Positions 1-9,300 of a stretch of DNA of 18,829 bases are shown piece by piece; position 1 is the first letter of the stretch; each line of letters begins with the position of its first letter. The notes beneath the pieces are model-generated. The model made no database searches. It had not been told where the DNA came from and worked only from the letters and a program-made list of their open reading frames with translations. Source of the DNA: Zelonia costaricensis (lineage: Eukaryota; Euglenozoa; Kinetoplastea; Trypanosomatida; Trypanosomatidae); assembly GCA_030849075.1 (NCBI GenBank), contig JASAOO010003041.1, positions 1-18,829 on the forward strand, written 5' to 3'. The translations under genes were made by a program, and so were the position numbers.

Positions 1-78
1 CGCCGAGACATGAGAGGTGAAGGAGAGGTTCTCGATCACGACATCGTTCTCCGAGTCCACGTGAGACCGAATTGACAT
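1..78 (-). CDS. 5' end of a protein-coding gene cut by the window edge (possible FolB-like protein)
   Basis: An ATG at 78-76 opens a frame that runs to base 1 without a stop, giving 26 residues that begin MSIRSHVDSENDVVIENLSF. It is called a gene because it is on the same strand as all its neighbours, has a textbook acceptor upstream (a pyrimidine run ending TTTCCAG at about 151), and has no other ATG between that acceptor and this start. The stretch DVVIENLSFTSHVS resembles the first beta strand of dihydroneopterin aldolase/FolB-type domains (D-hydrophobic-hydrophobic-I-x-x-L). That is a short and weak match, and trypanosomatids are regarded as folate auxotrophs, so no function is assigned. 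The rest of the gene lies outside the window. Confidence 0.6.
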   Translation of the reverse strand, partial: MSIRSHVDSENDVVIENLSFTSHVSA

Positions 79-150
79 GGTACTCCCTTGTGCTCTTTTT
101 TTTTTTTGAAGGCTTCAGCTGCAATGCGTGGCTGAGGTGCTGAGAGGAGG

Positions 151-250
151 CTGGAAAGAGAGTGAGGAAAGCACTTAGGTGCACTTGTTGGGCGGCGTGG
201 TGTAGCCACACGAGCGGTCAGACACAAGGAAGGGGGAAGAGAGAGAGAGA
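151..250 (-). promoter_or_regulatory. Predicted trans-splice acceptor region for the left-edge gene
   Basis: On the minus strand a pyrimidine run (226-250) is followed by its first AG at 185-184. A second, better acceptor lies nearer the gene: a pyrimidine-rich stretch (about 153-170) ending CCAG at 152-151. They would give 5' UTRs of about 105 or 72 nt. Neither leader contains an ATG before the start at 78. Assignment follows the trypanosomatid rule of a polypyrimidine tract followed by the first usable AG; it is not experimentally shown. Confidence 0.5.
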
Positions 251-447
251 CACTGTTTGTTCGTCGGCGGCACGGAGGACGTAAAGACGGAGGCGCAGAC
301 AGCAAATGGAAGCGAACGAGAGACTAGGCGCTTCCGCGAGACGGTCGCACAGTCACAGGAAACACGCGATACGGGAGGAAAAGGAGGGAAACTAAAACTT
401 GAATTCAATTCACGATCGAGAAGGAGCACCTACGGCGAAGACGAAGA

Positions 448-493
448 GGGGGGGGCGGGGGCGGCCTGGCGGGAAGGGGCAGGGGAAGGGGGG
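448..493 (+). repeat. G-rich block with G-quadruplex potential
   Basis: The plus strand carries at least five G runs of three or more within 46 bases (for example G8, G5, G3, G4, G4, G6), enough for a four-stack G-quadruplex. The minus (mRNA-sense) strand is the matching C-rich tract. It may simply be part of the polypyrimidine signalling of the intergenic region. Confidence 0.45.
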
Positions 494-1559
494 CAGCGGA
501 ACTCGCCGGCGTTATTCTGCAGCTGTGATGATGAGAACGACGGCGCCACCCAGGTGAGGATTGGGAGGAGGAGGGAGGGAAAGGAAATAAAACGGACGTG
601 AGGGGGGAGGGAGGGGCTTCGAGACTGTTTAAGCCCGTCCACACTACAGGCAGAAGTCGCGGTTGTGGAGTGGGGAGGAGGGTCTGTCAAAGCAGGGGAC
701 GTTCACAGAGCAGCGCGCTACGCAGGAAGAGGACGGGAGAGGAGGCCAAAAACAAATTTGCAGAGAGGCCCACGGACAATTCAGACGGAGAGAGGAAAAA
801 AAAGAACGGAGAACAGGTGTCGTCAAATCACGGTGCTGTTGAAGTCCCTATTTTCTCTTCCTTTTTTTATTTCTTACCCTGTCTGTGCGCCGACCATACC
901 GCACTCTAGCACATAGAGGAGCACCACGCGCACACAAGCACACAGACGCACACAGCAAAGTGTGTGAATGCGAGAGACGAGAAAGGATGAAAAAAGGAAT
1001 CGATAGGCGAGGCACCCGGACCTAACAATCGCGCATGTGGTGCCGCAGCACAACACAGACACAACAGAACAACAAGAAGACAGCGTCGCGACGTAGCTCC
1101 GCACAGCCTAACTGAGAGGAGCTCTAAAGGGGAAAGAGAGCCAAGGTTCAACGCGGCGCACACACCGACAGTGGATTCGGCAAGGAAGCAGACACGCGGG
1201 GGCAGAGTCTGCAACCGTTTTCTTGGTTTTTTTTGGTTTGCTCACGGCGTGGGTTTCGTAAGCTGGGTGTGCGCAGTTTGTCGCTCAGCACTCTGTGGAC
1301 GTGAAAGCGGGGTGGAAGTACTCTGACAGGTGTGTTCTGTGCGCCGGGGTGCGTCGTGAGGGACGTGCAGGTGTGCGTTTGTGACCCATGTTAGGCGCCC
1401 AGTTTTGTTGTGCAGTTGGGTCAGGAGGACAGCGGGAAAGAGACAGGAGGGTGACTGAGGCGATTATGCGTGACGCTACCATCGGCTCGCCTGCGAGCAC
1501 TGCAAGAAGAAGGTACGGCTATGACCTGAAGCATAACCGGCACACTCGAGGGGAGTACA

Positions 1560-1588
1560 CCCCCCCCCACACACACACGCACGCACAC
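1560..1588. repeat. C9 run joined to a CA microsatellite
   Basis: Nine C residues are followed by alternating CA with two CG interruptions. The location, in the predicted 3' UTR of the 209-residue gene, is typical for Leishmaniinae intergenic DNA. Length is likely to vary between strains. Confidence 0.75.
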
Positions 1589-1634
1589 GGCCGACACCGC
1601 ACGACGTAGGGTGCCTACCTACATGTGGCCTGCC

Positions 1635-1671
1635 ACCAGCAGCACCAGCAGCAGTAGTAGCAGTAGCGCAG
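1635..1671. repeat. AGC/AGT trinucleotide run
   Basis: An imperfect array of AGC, ACC and AGT triplets (ACCAGCAGCACC, then AGCAGCAGTAGTAGCAGT). It is non-coding on the minus strand in the predicted 3' UTR, and no stable open frame uses it. Confidence 0.55.
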
Positions 1672-1914
1672 AAACTGCAAACACGGTTTGAAAAGGTTCG
1701 TCTCCCATTGTCGATGAAGTACGGCTAAGCGCCAACCTCCGTGAGAGTCCATTTTCTCGGGTTTTTTTCGCGTTTAGAGGTGCGCGATGGCGGCTGCCGC
1801 CACGCCTTTGTTTTACTCGGAGTTAACAGGAGAGAGGAGAAGATGCGCAACCGCCGCACGGCGCATTACCGGGTAGAGAGCAGACAGAGAAACCAGCAAA
1901 AGGCGTGCACGCAG

Positions 1915-1946
1915 ATACACACGCACACACACACACACAAATACAC
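1915..1946. repeat. CA microsatellite
   Basis: About thirty bases of alternating CA, interrupted near each end, about 40 bp beyond the stop codon of the 209-residue gene. In the mRNA it would read as a TG (UG) repeat near the start of the 3' UTR. Confidence 0.75.
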
Positions 1947-1983
1947 CTGCGTACCAACTCACAGACGGTCACACATTTGAGTT

Positions 1984-2613
1984 TTAATTCATCTCCTGAA
2001 TGCGTGGCGGCGGTGGCGCAGGAGCGTGGCGGTGGCGAATTGCGTTGTCGTCGTCGTCGCTGGAGTCCTCCGCCATGAGGTCGTCGGCGTCCATCACGGC
2101 GACGCTCTCGTCGTCGCCGTCGCCATCGCTGGCCGGCTCTACGGCTGGCGCACGCGACGGCGCCGCCGGCGCAAGTGCGGCCATCAGGTCGAGCATCGCC
2201 TGCGCCTGATCGGCACGGCGCCGCTGCAGCGCCTGCTTGTTCGCCGGTGTGGGCAGCAGCACGCCGCCCACGCGGGATATGTCGCGCCGCTCCGCCTCAG
2301 CGTCCACCTCCTCGAGCACTCCCGCGACCACGCTCAGCTGCACAATCGGGGCGCCGTCATCGCAGGCATGCTCGAAGTCCGCCGCGACGACACCACCATC
2401 CTCGCCGGTACCGTCCAGCCGCATCGACTCCGGCTCCATCCGCACCGCCGCCATGTGCGGGGCAAGTGCGAGGAAGCGCTCAATCTCCGCCGTCACGCCG
2501 CGCAGCGATGCAGCCTCGGCGTCGCGCGCTGGACGCGGCCGCTGCAGCAGACTCGCGACGCGGTACGCAGGCGCATCCTCGCACGCGTCGAGCCGCTGCG
2601 GCACGCGGCTCAT
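1984..2613 (-). CDS. Acidic 209-residue protein, possible NOPCHAP1/DUF4598-like snoRNP assembly cofactor
   Basis: The frame runs from ATG (2613-2611) to TAA (1986-1984). Residues 37-60 (SLRGVTAEIERFLALAPHMA and on) look like a helix, and residues 90-102 (IVQLSVVAGVLEE) form a short hydrophobic strand ending GVLEE. A basic helix follows at about 124-148 and then an Asp/Glu/Ser-rich tail (162-190). The order helix ending FLPxhxxAN-like, then hxhxLxxGVLEE-like strand, then acidic tail is that of NOPCHAP1 (C12orf45, Pfam DUF4598), which bridges NOP58 and RUVBL1/2 during box C/D snoRNP assembly. This match is from memory and is an inference; without it the gene is a conserved-type hypothetical. 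No signal peptide or membrane segment is visible. Strong GC at third positions and the unit's strand support a real gene. Confidence 0.8.
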   Translation of the reverse strand: MSRVPQRLDACEDAPAYRVASLLQRPRPARDAEAASLRGVTAEIERFLALAPHMAAVRMEPESMRLDGTGEDGGVVAADFEHACDDGAPIVQLSVVAGVLEEVDAEAERRDISRVGGVLLPTPANKQALQRRRADQAQAMLDLMAALAPAAPSRAPAVEPASDGDGDDESVAVMDADDLMAEDSSDDDDNAIRHRHAPAPPPPRIQEMN

Positions 2614-3276
2614 CTTTTGCCTCGGCAGCTAAAGAGACGCCGAGACGGACACCACTTTGCTGTCGTGTACCTCTCTTCAAGGTGGGGGTGCCGCGTTTGA
2701 TAATGCGGGAGTAGAGGGCGAACGAGGGAGTCGCCCCGTCAAAGGTGTGTGACAGCCCATGGGGGCGGGAATAGGACACAGACGCCCCCCATGCAGAATG
2801 CCGGTTGTAGAAGAGGGAAGACGGTCGTGAAACGAGTTGGCATGCCTCGGTGCTGCAGGCCTTTTTTTCAGCAAAGCGCGTGCCCGCAGTGGTGGAGGGC
2901 TCAAGTGCCTGGACTTCTGCGAAGAGCAACGGAGAGAATGGGTGGTGCCCGCGGGCCTGCAAATGCGTCTTGTTTGTGAAGTTGGTTTTGGCGTCGCTCA
3001 CGCTGCCCGGCGCGCCGCACCGTACGCAGTCGCGTGACGTTCTAACGCAGTTCGCGTCCGGGTGATGGTGCCGCAAAGGCAAAGAGGCAAAACAGAAACA
3101 CACATGTGGGATCTACTGTATACACAGGCACATACACGCACGTCTAGTCTACTCTGTCGTGTCGTCACGCGCCAGCGCAAGCCAGGTGTGAGAGTGAACA
3201 CAATGGGGAGGAGGGGAGCACGGCGATCCCCCCCCCTTCCCCTCACAAAGGCGGTTCTACGGCAGGCGCGATCCGG
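2614..3276. other. Intergenic region between the PH-like gene and the 209-residue gene
   Basis: About 660 bp, holding the predicted 3' UTR of the 805-residue gene and the leader of the 209-residue gene. Short overlapping frames exist in several phases but none has domain content or a matching acceptor. A C10-type run occurs at about 3229-3238. No RNA gene was recognised. Confidence 0.6.
2675..2730 (-). promoter_or_regulatory. Predicted trans-splice acceptor for the 209-residue gene
   Basis: A short minus-strand pyrimidine-rich stretch (about 2708-2730) is followed by the first AG at 2676-2675, giving a 5' UTR of about 61 nt with no ATG in it. A closer alternative is the CTCTTTAG at 2630-2629, which would leave only about 15 nt. 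The tract is weaker than those of the other genes, so the site is uncertain. Confidence 0.35.
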
Positions 3277-5694
3277 CTAGTAGTGGCCAAGTCGCCACGA
3301 CACCGATGCAGAGCGCTGCGCGCTCTTCCGGCGACGCAGGTATGTCTTCCACTGCCGCACGTACCACTCCGCCTCCGCCGAGTTGGTTGCCTCGAAAAGA
3401 AAAGCGTGGGTTTGGCCCACGACACAGATGATCCTCGACAGGTCGCGAAAGCGCTCCCGCTGGGCGGCGCTGAGCAGCAGCAGCGACTCCTCGTTGCCGC
3501 GCGAGACGCGCTCGAGGTCTGCGACGCGAATGCCGCGGCAGTGGTCCTCCCCGAAGAAGTGACGCGCCCGCTCCAAGCTGCGCACCCCGACAGATAGGGC
3601 AGCAGCGGAGCGGCCACCGCGGGTGCCGCTGCCCCGGTGCACCGCCAGCTTGCTGTGGAGCTGCAGGAGGTGGGCGTCCGCGACGCACTGTTTGAACTGC
3701 GCCGCCGGCACGGTGACGACGCATTCCTCGTCCATCGTGAGGAAGAGGTACGTCGCTACCCCGTCCCCGGCCGCCGCGGCACCCCGGTCGCCACCGCTCG
3801 CTCGCAGCGATGGCGGCTGTGTGGTGTACTTGAGAAACAAGTGCGGCTTCGCAATCACACCGAGCCGTGGCGAGACGGGCGGTCTGTCATCGTCACACAG
3901 CGGCGCCTTGGCGGACTCTGTGGCACAGCGAGAGCGCCGTGGGGAGTTGACGGAGGCGCCCCTACGGCTCGCCGTCGCGTGTTGCGGCGCCGCGAAGAGA
4001 CGCGCAGCAGACCAGCTGCGACCGTGGCGTGGGCTGGGACTGCGCCAGGACGATGGTGCGCCCCCGCTGCCGTAGGTGATGCGCGGGGTGCGGGGTGCGC
4101 CCTCTCCACCGCCGTACCAGCGGAACGAGTGCACCACGGCCGAGGACGCAGAGGAGATGCTGGCGTGGGCGACGCCGGCGCTGCGGGCTCGTGGCACCGA
4201 CGTCGCCTCGGCGTGTATGGGCTCGTATGTGGTGAGGTGTGGAGGCACCAGCGCAGGACTCGCAGTGGCGACGGGTGACGGCGCTACTGCTGCAGGGACC
4301 GGCAGAGCGGCGACGAGGTCAGTCAGCGGGTCGTCGCGGGTCGCCGCCGTCGCGGCTAGCGTGTCCGCTGCCGTGTCGGCGGGGGGTGGCTGGGTGGGGG
4401 GCTTCTTGTGCCGCCGCTTTTTGCTGCGCGGCCGGCGCGTCGCCTCGCTTTCGCTGCGGCGCTCCTCTTGCGGAAGAGGACGCACAGCCGTGCTCGCCGC
4501 GGCAGTCGGCACCGGGGCTGGACTCGACGGCGTCAGGGCGGCGGTGTCGAGGCGTAGTGGCTTCGCTGCGTCCTTCACGTCGAGCAGTGCGTGCGGCGAT
4601 GGTGGCGCAAGAGAGCGCCAGGCGTGCCCAGAGGTACTGCGGCTGTGGTCGCGACGCGGCACACCGGCAGGCGAAGGGGGGCGCGGTGACGGGCGGGCGG
4701 CCGCGGCGGGCGGTGCAGGAGGTGCAGAAGGCACACCGCGGTGCCCCGCTGCATCCCTGGCGCCAACACGGTGGGCCGCCAGTGCCCCTGACTCGTGTGG
4801 TGCCAGCGATGGGCCCTGCGCTGTCGCGGTGCGCCGCAGTTCGGCCGACGACGAGGACAAGACGCTTCTGTTTGCTGCCGATGCGGCGGCATCACGGGCG
4901 AGCACGCGGTCAGACGGCTGCGCAGTCACAGCCGGACCGGCGCTCCGTCGACTCGGCACTTGCTGCGTTTCGTGCGTCGCAGGCATCGGCGCGGAGCCGC
5001 GAGGCCCGTCGCCGACTTCGCCGTGCTGATGAAAGGAAGGCCGCAGCGCCGCCGCCTTTGTCGGTGAGGGCGGTGAGTAGAGGAGCAGGCGTCGCAGCTC
5101 CGCGAGTCCGCTTGTGTCGTGCGAGGTCCCCGGCAGCAGCGGCGGTGGTGGTGGTGGTGGCGCGGTGGCCCGTGCGGAAAGCGGCGTGTCGATTAGCATC
5201 CCTTTCCTATCGGCATCGTAGGCGGGCTCGAAGCCGTCCCGCGCGCCTCCATTTGAGGTATCGCCGAGCAGGCCGGCGGGGTGGGCGTAGGCGCGGTGGT
5301 TGCTGTAGGTGAGGCGGTGCAGGGCGCGCCACCACTCGTCACAGGCCGGCTCGCTGGGCAGGGTGAGGTACAGCAGCCGGTACGCGCCAGGCACGCCGTA
5401 CCGCTCCTGGCGCAGCCGCAGCTGCTGGGGCCCGACCTTGGCGAGGTCGACCAAGGACGAGACAGTCGCATACACGACGGGCGCGTCGTCGGCAGAGGCG
5501 GTGCTGTGCCCCGTGAGCACCGTGGGGGTGAGCTCCGTGTACAGGCCCGGGTAGGTCTGCGCCAGCTCCGAGGTTTCCATATGGAAAGAATCCAGCGGGT
5601 GAGCGGGCGAGAATGCAGCGGGATGCTGCGCCACGGTCCAGTCCACCGCCCCACAGATGCCCGACAACGTCCAGTCATCGGGACGGACCGCCAT
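3277..5694 (-). CDS. 805-residue hypothetical protein with N- and C-terminal PH-like domains and a long disordered middle
   Basis: The first true ATG is at 5694-5692. The frame stays open upstream to a GTG at 5790, but that stretch is pyrimidine-rich leader, so 5694 is preferred. Residues 52-135 contain strands followed by a helix with Trp-Trp (CDEWWRALHRL), as in the closing helix of pleckstrin-homology domains. Residues 612-788 repeat the logic: strands LFLKY, TYLFLTM, RIICVVGQTHAFLFEA, then helix AEAEWYVRQWKTYLRRR. Between them lie about 450 residues rich in Ala, Pro, Ser and Arg, with a Pro7 run at 179-185 and a basic cluster RRPRSKKRRHKK at 420-431 that could be a nuclear signal or a phosphoinositide-binding patch. 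PH domains usually bind phosphoinositides or proteins; the assignment rests on pattern, not on alignment, and the biological role is unknown. No membrane segment or signal peptide is visible. Confidence 0.85.
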   Translation of the reverse strand: MAVRPDDWTLSGICGAVDWTVAQHPAAFSPAHPLDSFHMETSELAQTYPGLYTELTPTVLTGHSTASADDAPVVYATVSSLVDLAKVGPQQLRLRQERYGVPGAYRLLYLTLPSEPACDEWWRALHRLTYSNHRAYAHPAGLLGDTSNGGARDGFEPAYDADRKGMLIDTPLSARATAPPPPPPPLLPGTSHDTSGLAELRRLLLYSPPSPTKAAALRPSFHQHGEVGDGPRGSAPMPATHETQQVPSRRSAGPAVTAQPSDRVLARDAAASAANRSVLSSSSAELRRTATAQGPSLAPHESGALAAHRVGARDAAGHRGVPSAPPAPPAAAARPSPRPPSPAGVPRRDHSRSTSGHAWRSLAPPSPHALLDVKDAAKPLRLDTAALTPSSPAPVPTAAASTAVRPLPQEERRSESEATRRPRSKKRRHKKPPTQPPPADTAADTLAATAATRDDPLTDLVAALPVPAAVAPSPVATASPALVPPHLTTYEPIHAEATSVPRARSAGVAHASISSASSAVVHSFRWYGGGEGAPRTPRITYGSGGAPSSWRSPSPRHGRSWSAARLFAAPQHATASRRGASVNSPRRSRCATESAKAPLCDDDRPPVSPRLGVIAKPHLFLKYTTQPPSLRASGGDRGAAAAGDGVATYLFLTMDEECVVTVPAAQFKQCVADAHLLQLHSKLAVHRGSGTRGGRSAAALSVGVRSLERARHFFGEDHCRGIRVADLERVSRGNEESLLLLSAAQRERFRDLSRIICVVGQTHAFLFEATNSAEAEWYVRQWKTYLRRRKSAQRSASVSWRLGHY
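5141..5163 (-). repeat. In-frame GGT/GGC triplet run coding for polyproline
   Basis: The plus strand reads as repeated GGT/GGC and the coding strand as CCA/CCG, giving seven consecutive prolines at residues 179-185 of the 805-residue protein. Pure triplet runs like this change length easily without breaking the frame. Confidence 0.7.
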
Positions 5695-5898
5695 GGGCAA
5701 GGCCGGGGTCGGCGGGCCACGGAGAAGGGAGGGGAAGAGTGGGAAAGGGAACGACGCGTGGTGCTGCAGGCTGCACCACGAGTGCCGCACCAGCAGTTGA
5801 TGCGGTGAGGCAGACGGCAGCGGCTAAAGGAGCAGAGAAACACACAAAAAAGTGCCTGCGCAGTGGTGGCCTCGATGCCGGCGATGGTGGTCGTGGTA

Positions 5899-5950
5899 CT
5901 CGAGCGCGCGCGGGGTAGTGACAGGAGAGGGAGCAGGGGGGAGGAGGGGG
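5899..5950 (-). promoter_or_regulatory. Predicted trans-splice acceptor for the 805-residue gene
   Basis: The minus strand has a strong CT-rich tract at about 5921-5950 and the first AG after it at 5900-5899. The resulting leader of about 204 nt has no ATG before the start at 5694. A second pyrimidine run at about 5726-5755 lies inside the leader but has no AG between it and the start codon, so it is unlikely to be the functional site. Confidence 0.5.
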
Positions 5951-6177
5951 AACCACAAAACCGAAAGGTGGAGTGAGAGAGACTTGAAGTCCATGTGCGG
6001 GCCAGCCGCAGAACGCAGAAGAGGTCGAGGGCACGAGAAAAGGGAACAGCACGGCGCTGTCCATTTCTCCTCGCCGCGCAGAGCACAAGCGCAGAAGAAG
6101 CAAAGAACAAAGACAACAGCTTCCTGTGTGCTTGACCACTCATCATTGCCTTGGGGGTAATTGGGTGTCTGTGCATC

Positions 6178-6205
6178 TGTGTGTGCGTGTGTGTGTGTGT
6201 GTGTG
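6178..6205. repeat. GT microsatellite
   Basis: Alternating GT with one CG interruption, on the plus strand. In the mRNA it reads as a CA repeat within the predicted 3' UTR of the zinc-finger gene, about 165 bp after the stop codon. Confidence 0.75.
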
Positions 6206-6370
6206 ACGGAGAGGGCGGAGGATGCAGTTCCGATGAGGTTCGCCTGCCCCTGCCCGCAAGGCAACAACGAATCGCACCGCTCGGCGGCGACGGACTTCAC
6301 ACTCGAGCTGCCCACCTCGTGTGGCCTCGCCACTCGTAGCGCCGGCGTTGGGCATGTACGCTTGAGTTGC

Positions 6371-9300
6371 TCAGTAGCGCAGAGCCCTCGCCTGCATGCG
6401 GCCGCCCGTGCCGAGCTCGGCGGTGTAGTGCACCAGGAGCCCCTCCCGCAGTGGGTTGGCCTGCAGCAGCGCCTCTCCGACGTAGATGCGGTCCTGCGGC
6501 CTCGTTGTCCCGCTGGGCTGGATGAAGGCGCAGCGAGCGTGCACCTGGCACACCGTGCCCTTCGCATCCGCCACGTCGGGGATGTGGTTGAGACACAGCG
6601 GGCACCGGGCCTCGATGTAGACGAGTCCGCACAGTGCGCACTTGGCCGGCGCAAACGGAATTTCGTCGTCGCGCGGCGGCGACGCCGCGTTCTGCCCTGT
6701 GGTGGCGACGCTGCCGGTACCGGAGGAGTCGTGGGGCGGCAAGCCGGCGTTGTGCGCGACGCTCGCGTTCTCCTCAGTGCGGCTTGCGGCGGCCTCGCTG
6801 TCCGGCGGCGCCGGCAGCAGCAGCGCTGGCGTCCACCCTGCCCGTTCCAGCCCGCAGTAGATGCAGTAGCGCTCCAGCTGCGGGTTGGCCCGGTCGCAGC
6901 CGTGGCACTGCCAGCACGTCGACACCAACATGTCCTGCACCACCGGCCGAAGCGAAAGGCAGCCGCCACAGACGTAGCGGCAGACATCGGCGTTGTCGTT
7001 GGCGGCCCCGCACTCCGCACACGTCCACGCCCCACCCCCGTCTGCAAAGGGGCAGAGCTCGGCTGGGTGCGTGCCCAGGCACTCGTGGCACACCTCAAGC
7101 CCCGTGAAGTGGGCTAGGACGCGGCCGCCAACAACGCTGCGATCACCCGTCGCGGCCGCGCCGCAGACGTCATCGACGTGTGCCAGAGTTGCCTGGAGCA
7201 GTGCCGAGACGCGGCGTGCCGCGAGTGACGTGGGCAGACGTGCGCGGAGACGGTTCAGCGCCCGTCCAAGCACCGTGGCCATGTCCATGCGCATGCTGAG
7301 CCACAATGCCACGTCGTCGATGCCGCCCCACTCACAGCGCAGCAGCGTCACGGTCCGCTCCAGCACCGGCCGACGTCGCAGGAAGGCCGAGAGATCGCCT
7401 GTCGTCGGTCCCACCGGCACCACGGCGGAGGGAGAGGCCGCGGCCGCCTCGTCCAACAGCGCGTCCCGCCCACAGCAGCCGTCGACAACCTCGCACGTGT
7501 GCAGCATGGTCACGGTAGTCCAGAGCCGCACCGCCGAGGCCGCGGCCACCGTTTGCGGCGGCTGCGGAGGGAGCTCCATCACGCCGGCACAGTGCGGGCA
7601 CACGGCGCTGGCCGCGTAGCGCAGAGGCAGGTCCGCCCCACAAGCCCCGCACGTCCGCTGTGGCAGTGCGCACAGCCCCCTCTCCTCGCACATCGCGCCG
7701 CAGCCGTGACAGCGCTGTGAGAGCGCCGGCAGCGAGGCGTCCCACGGCTGCGCGCTCTGGCAGTGGAAACACCAGTGGCAGGCGTGGGCAGTGCGGGGCG
7801 GGGAGGCTGTGCCGCCTGCACCCGCAGAGAGAGAGCTAGTGGTAGCCGCTGCCGAGCTAGTCGCCGGAGCGAAGGGGTCCGCCTCGCTCCCGCACCCGCC
7901 GCAGGCGACCGCAAACGGGTTTCGCTCCTCGCGGTGGCAGTGCCGACACACCCGCGGCGTGCTCACGGGGTCGCGGCAGACCGCGTGCGGCAGGCACTCC
8001 ACCTGCGGGCACGACGGACAAACACGCTCGAGCGTGCTGCGCCGCTGCTGGCAGCCCACACAAACCCAGACGAGGCTGCGCTGAGCGGCGTGGTCCATCT
8101 TGAAGGACCCACACGAGTGGCACACCCCAACCGCGGCCGCGTACACGGCATCCGCGCCGTCGCCGCGGCAGCCATCGCACCCGTCAAGGGCCCTCGCCGC
8201 GGCCTGCACCCCGGGCCCGTTCGGCCGGCCACACCGAAAGCACCGTAGCGTTTGCTTCGCGGGGTTGCGGGCCTTGCAGTCGCGGCAGTGCCACGCCTTG
8301 CGGGCCACCGCGCCGGCCAGCGAGGCCGCGGTTAGCAGCGTCGCACCGCAGCTGCGGCACTGGCGCAGCCGCTCGTCCTGCGCGTACCCGCAGGCACCGC
8401 ACACGACGTGGCTGTAGCGCAGCGCGGAGCAGACGCAGTAGTTGTAGCGGTCGCTGTTGAGGCGTCCGCAGGCGGCGCACTTCCAGAGCTGACACGACGG
8501 CGCGAGGTGCGCCGCGCGGTTCCAAATGGCAGCGCCGTCCACGTGCCACAGCGCCGCGAGGTGGTCGAAGACGTCGGCCGCGCCGAAGTCCCTCGCGTTG
8601 CACAGGGCGTAGTAGTACAGGAAGGGCACGTTGTGCGTCGAGGCATCCACGCGGCAGAGAAGCTCCTGCAGGCACAGGCTCAGCTCCATCCAGGCCCGGA
8701 ACGCCCACACCACCGCAGCGGTCAGCGGCACCGCGTACTCGCCGAGGTGCAGCGACGTCTCGACCAGCTCGAGGATCATGTCCGCGTTGAGCTCATCGCC
8801 AACGTAGCGAAGGGCCGCGCGAAGCACGGGAACGACTCGCTCCAGCACCTCGTGTGGGGGCGCACGCCCGACGAGGTCCCCGCCGCCGCCCGCGCGCCGC
8901 TCGCCGGAGACGCACTGCTCCTGCCGCTGCCGGCGTATCGCCCGCATGCGGTCGCAGACGCCCGCCAGCACGCACTCGACGTAGTAGCTAATGAACAGAC
9001 CGGCATTGTGGAAGGCCACGAGGGCGGTGTAGAGGGCGTCCACGTCCTCGATGCGCCCCTCGCGGCCGACGAGCCGGCTCACCACCGCCATGCACTCCAA
9101 CACGGCCGGCGGCACCATCACCCACCCCTCCGCCCGGGACGTGCCGAGGGTGCCCAGCGACGCAACGGCACCCGTCACGTCGCCGAGCAGCACCTGCGAC
9201 ATGACGGAGTGTGCCGACTCGTTCAGCGCCAGAGCCGCCGCGGCTGCATCGGGCGCCGCGGCTTCAAAGAACGAGCGCACGACGTTTGCGTAGCCCAGCG

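Larger units (their letters stand above)
79..1983. other. Intergenic region: 3' UTR of the 209-residue gene and 5' UTR of the left-edge gene
   Basis: About 1.9 kb with no convincing coding frame. Open frames here are low in complexity and lack the GC-rich third positions of the real genes. It holds CA-rich microsatellites at 1560-1588 and 1915-1946, an AGC/AGT-type run at 1635-1671, and a long G-rich block at 448-493. The plus strand is strongly purine-rich from about 220 to 810, which fits minus-strand polypyrimidine signals used for splicing and coupled polyadenylation of the flanking genes. Confidence 0.6.
5695..6370. other. Intergenic region between the zinc-finger gene and the PH-like gene
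   Basis: About 675 bp, holding the zinc-finger gene's predicted 3' UTR, a GT microsatellite (6178-6205), and the leader of the 805-residue gene. Open frames on both strands here are extensions of shadow frames. Nothing else was recognised. Confidence 0.6.

Noticed and set aside
1560..1946. CA-rich blocks considered as a CRISPR-like or tandem-gene array
   Set aside because: They are simple dinucleotide repeats with no regular repeat-spacer structure, and the organism is a eukaryote.
4076..5312. Plus-strand frames of 317 and 357 codons opposite the PH-like gene
   Set aside because: Shadows in low-complexity GC-rich DNA; no acceptor upstream on the plus strand and no domain content.
5695..5790. 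N-terminal 32-residue extension of the PH-like protein
   Set aside because: The upstream codon is GTG, not ATG, and the segment includes a pyrimidine-rich leader sequence; the ATG at 5694 is the better start.
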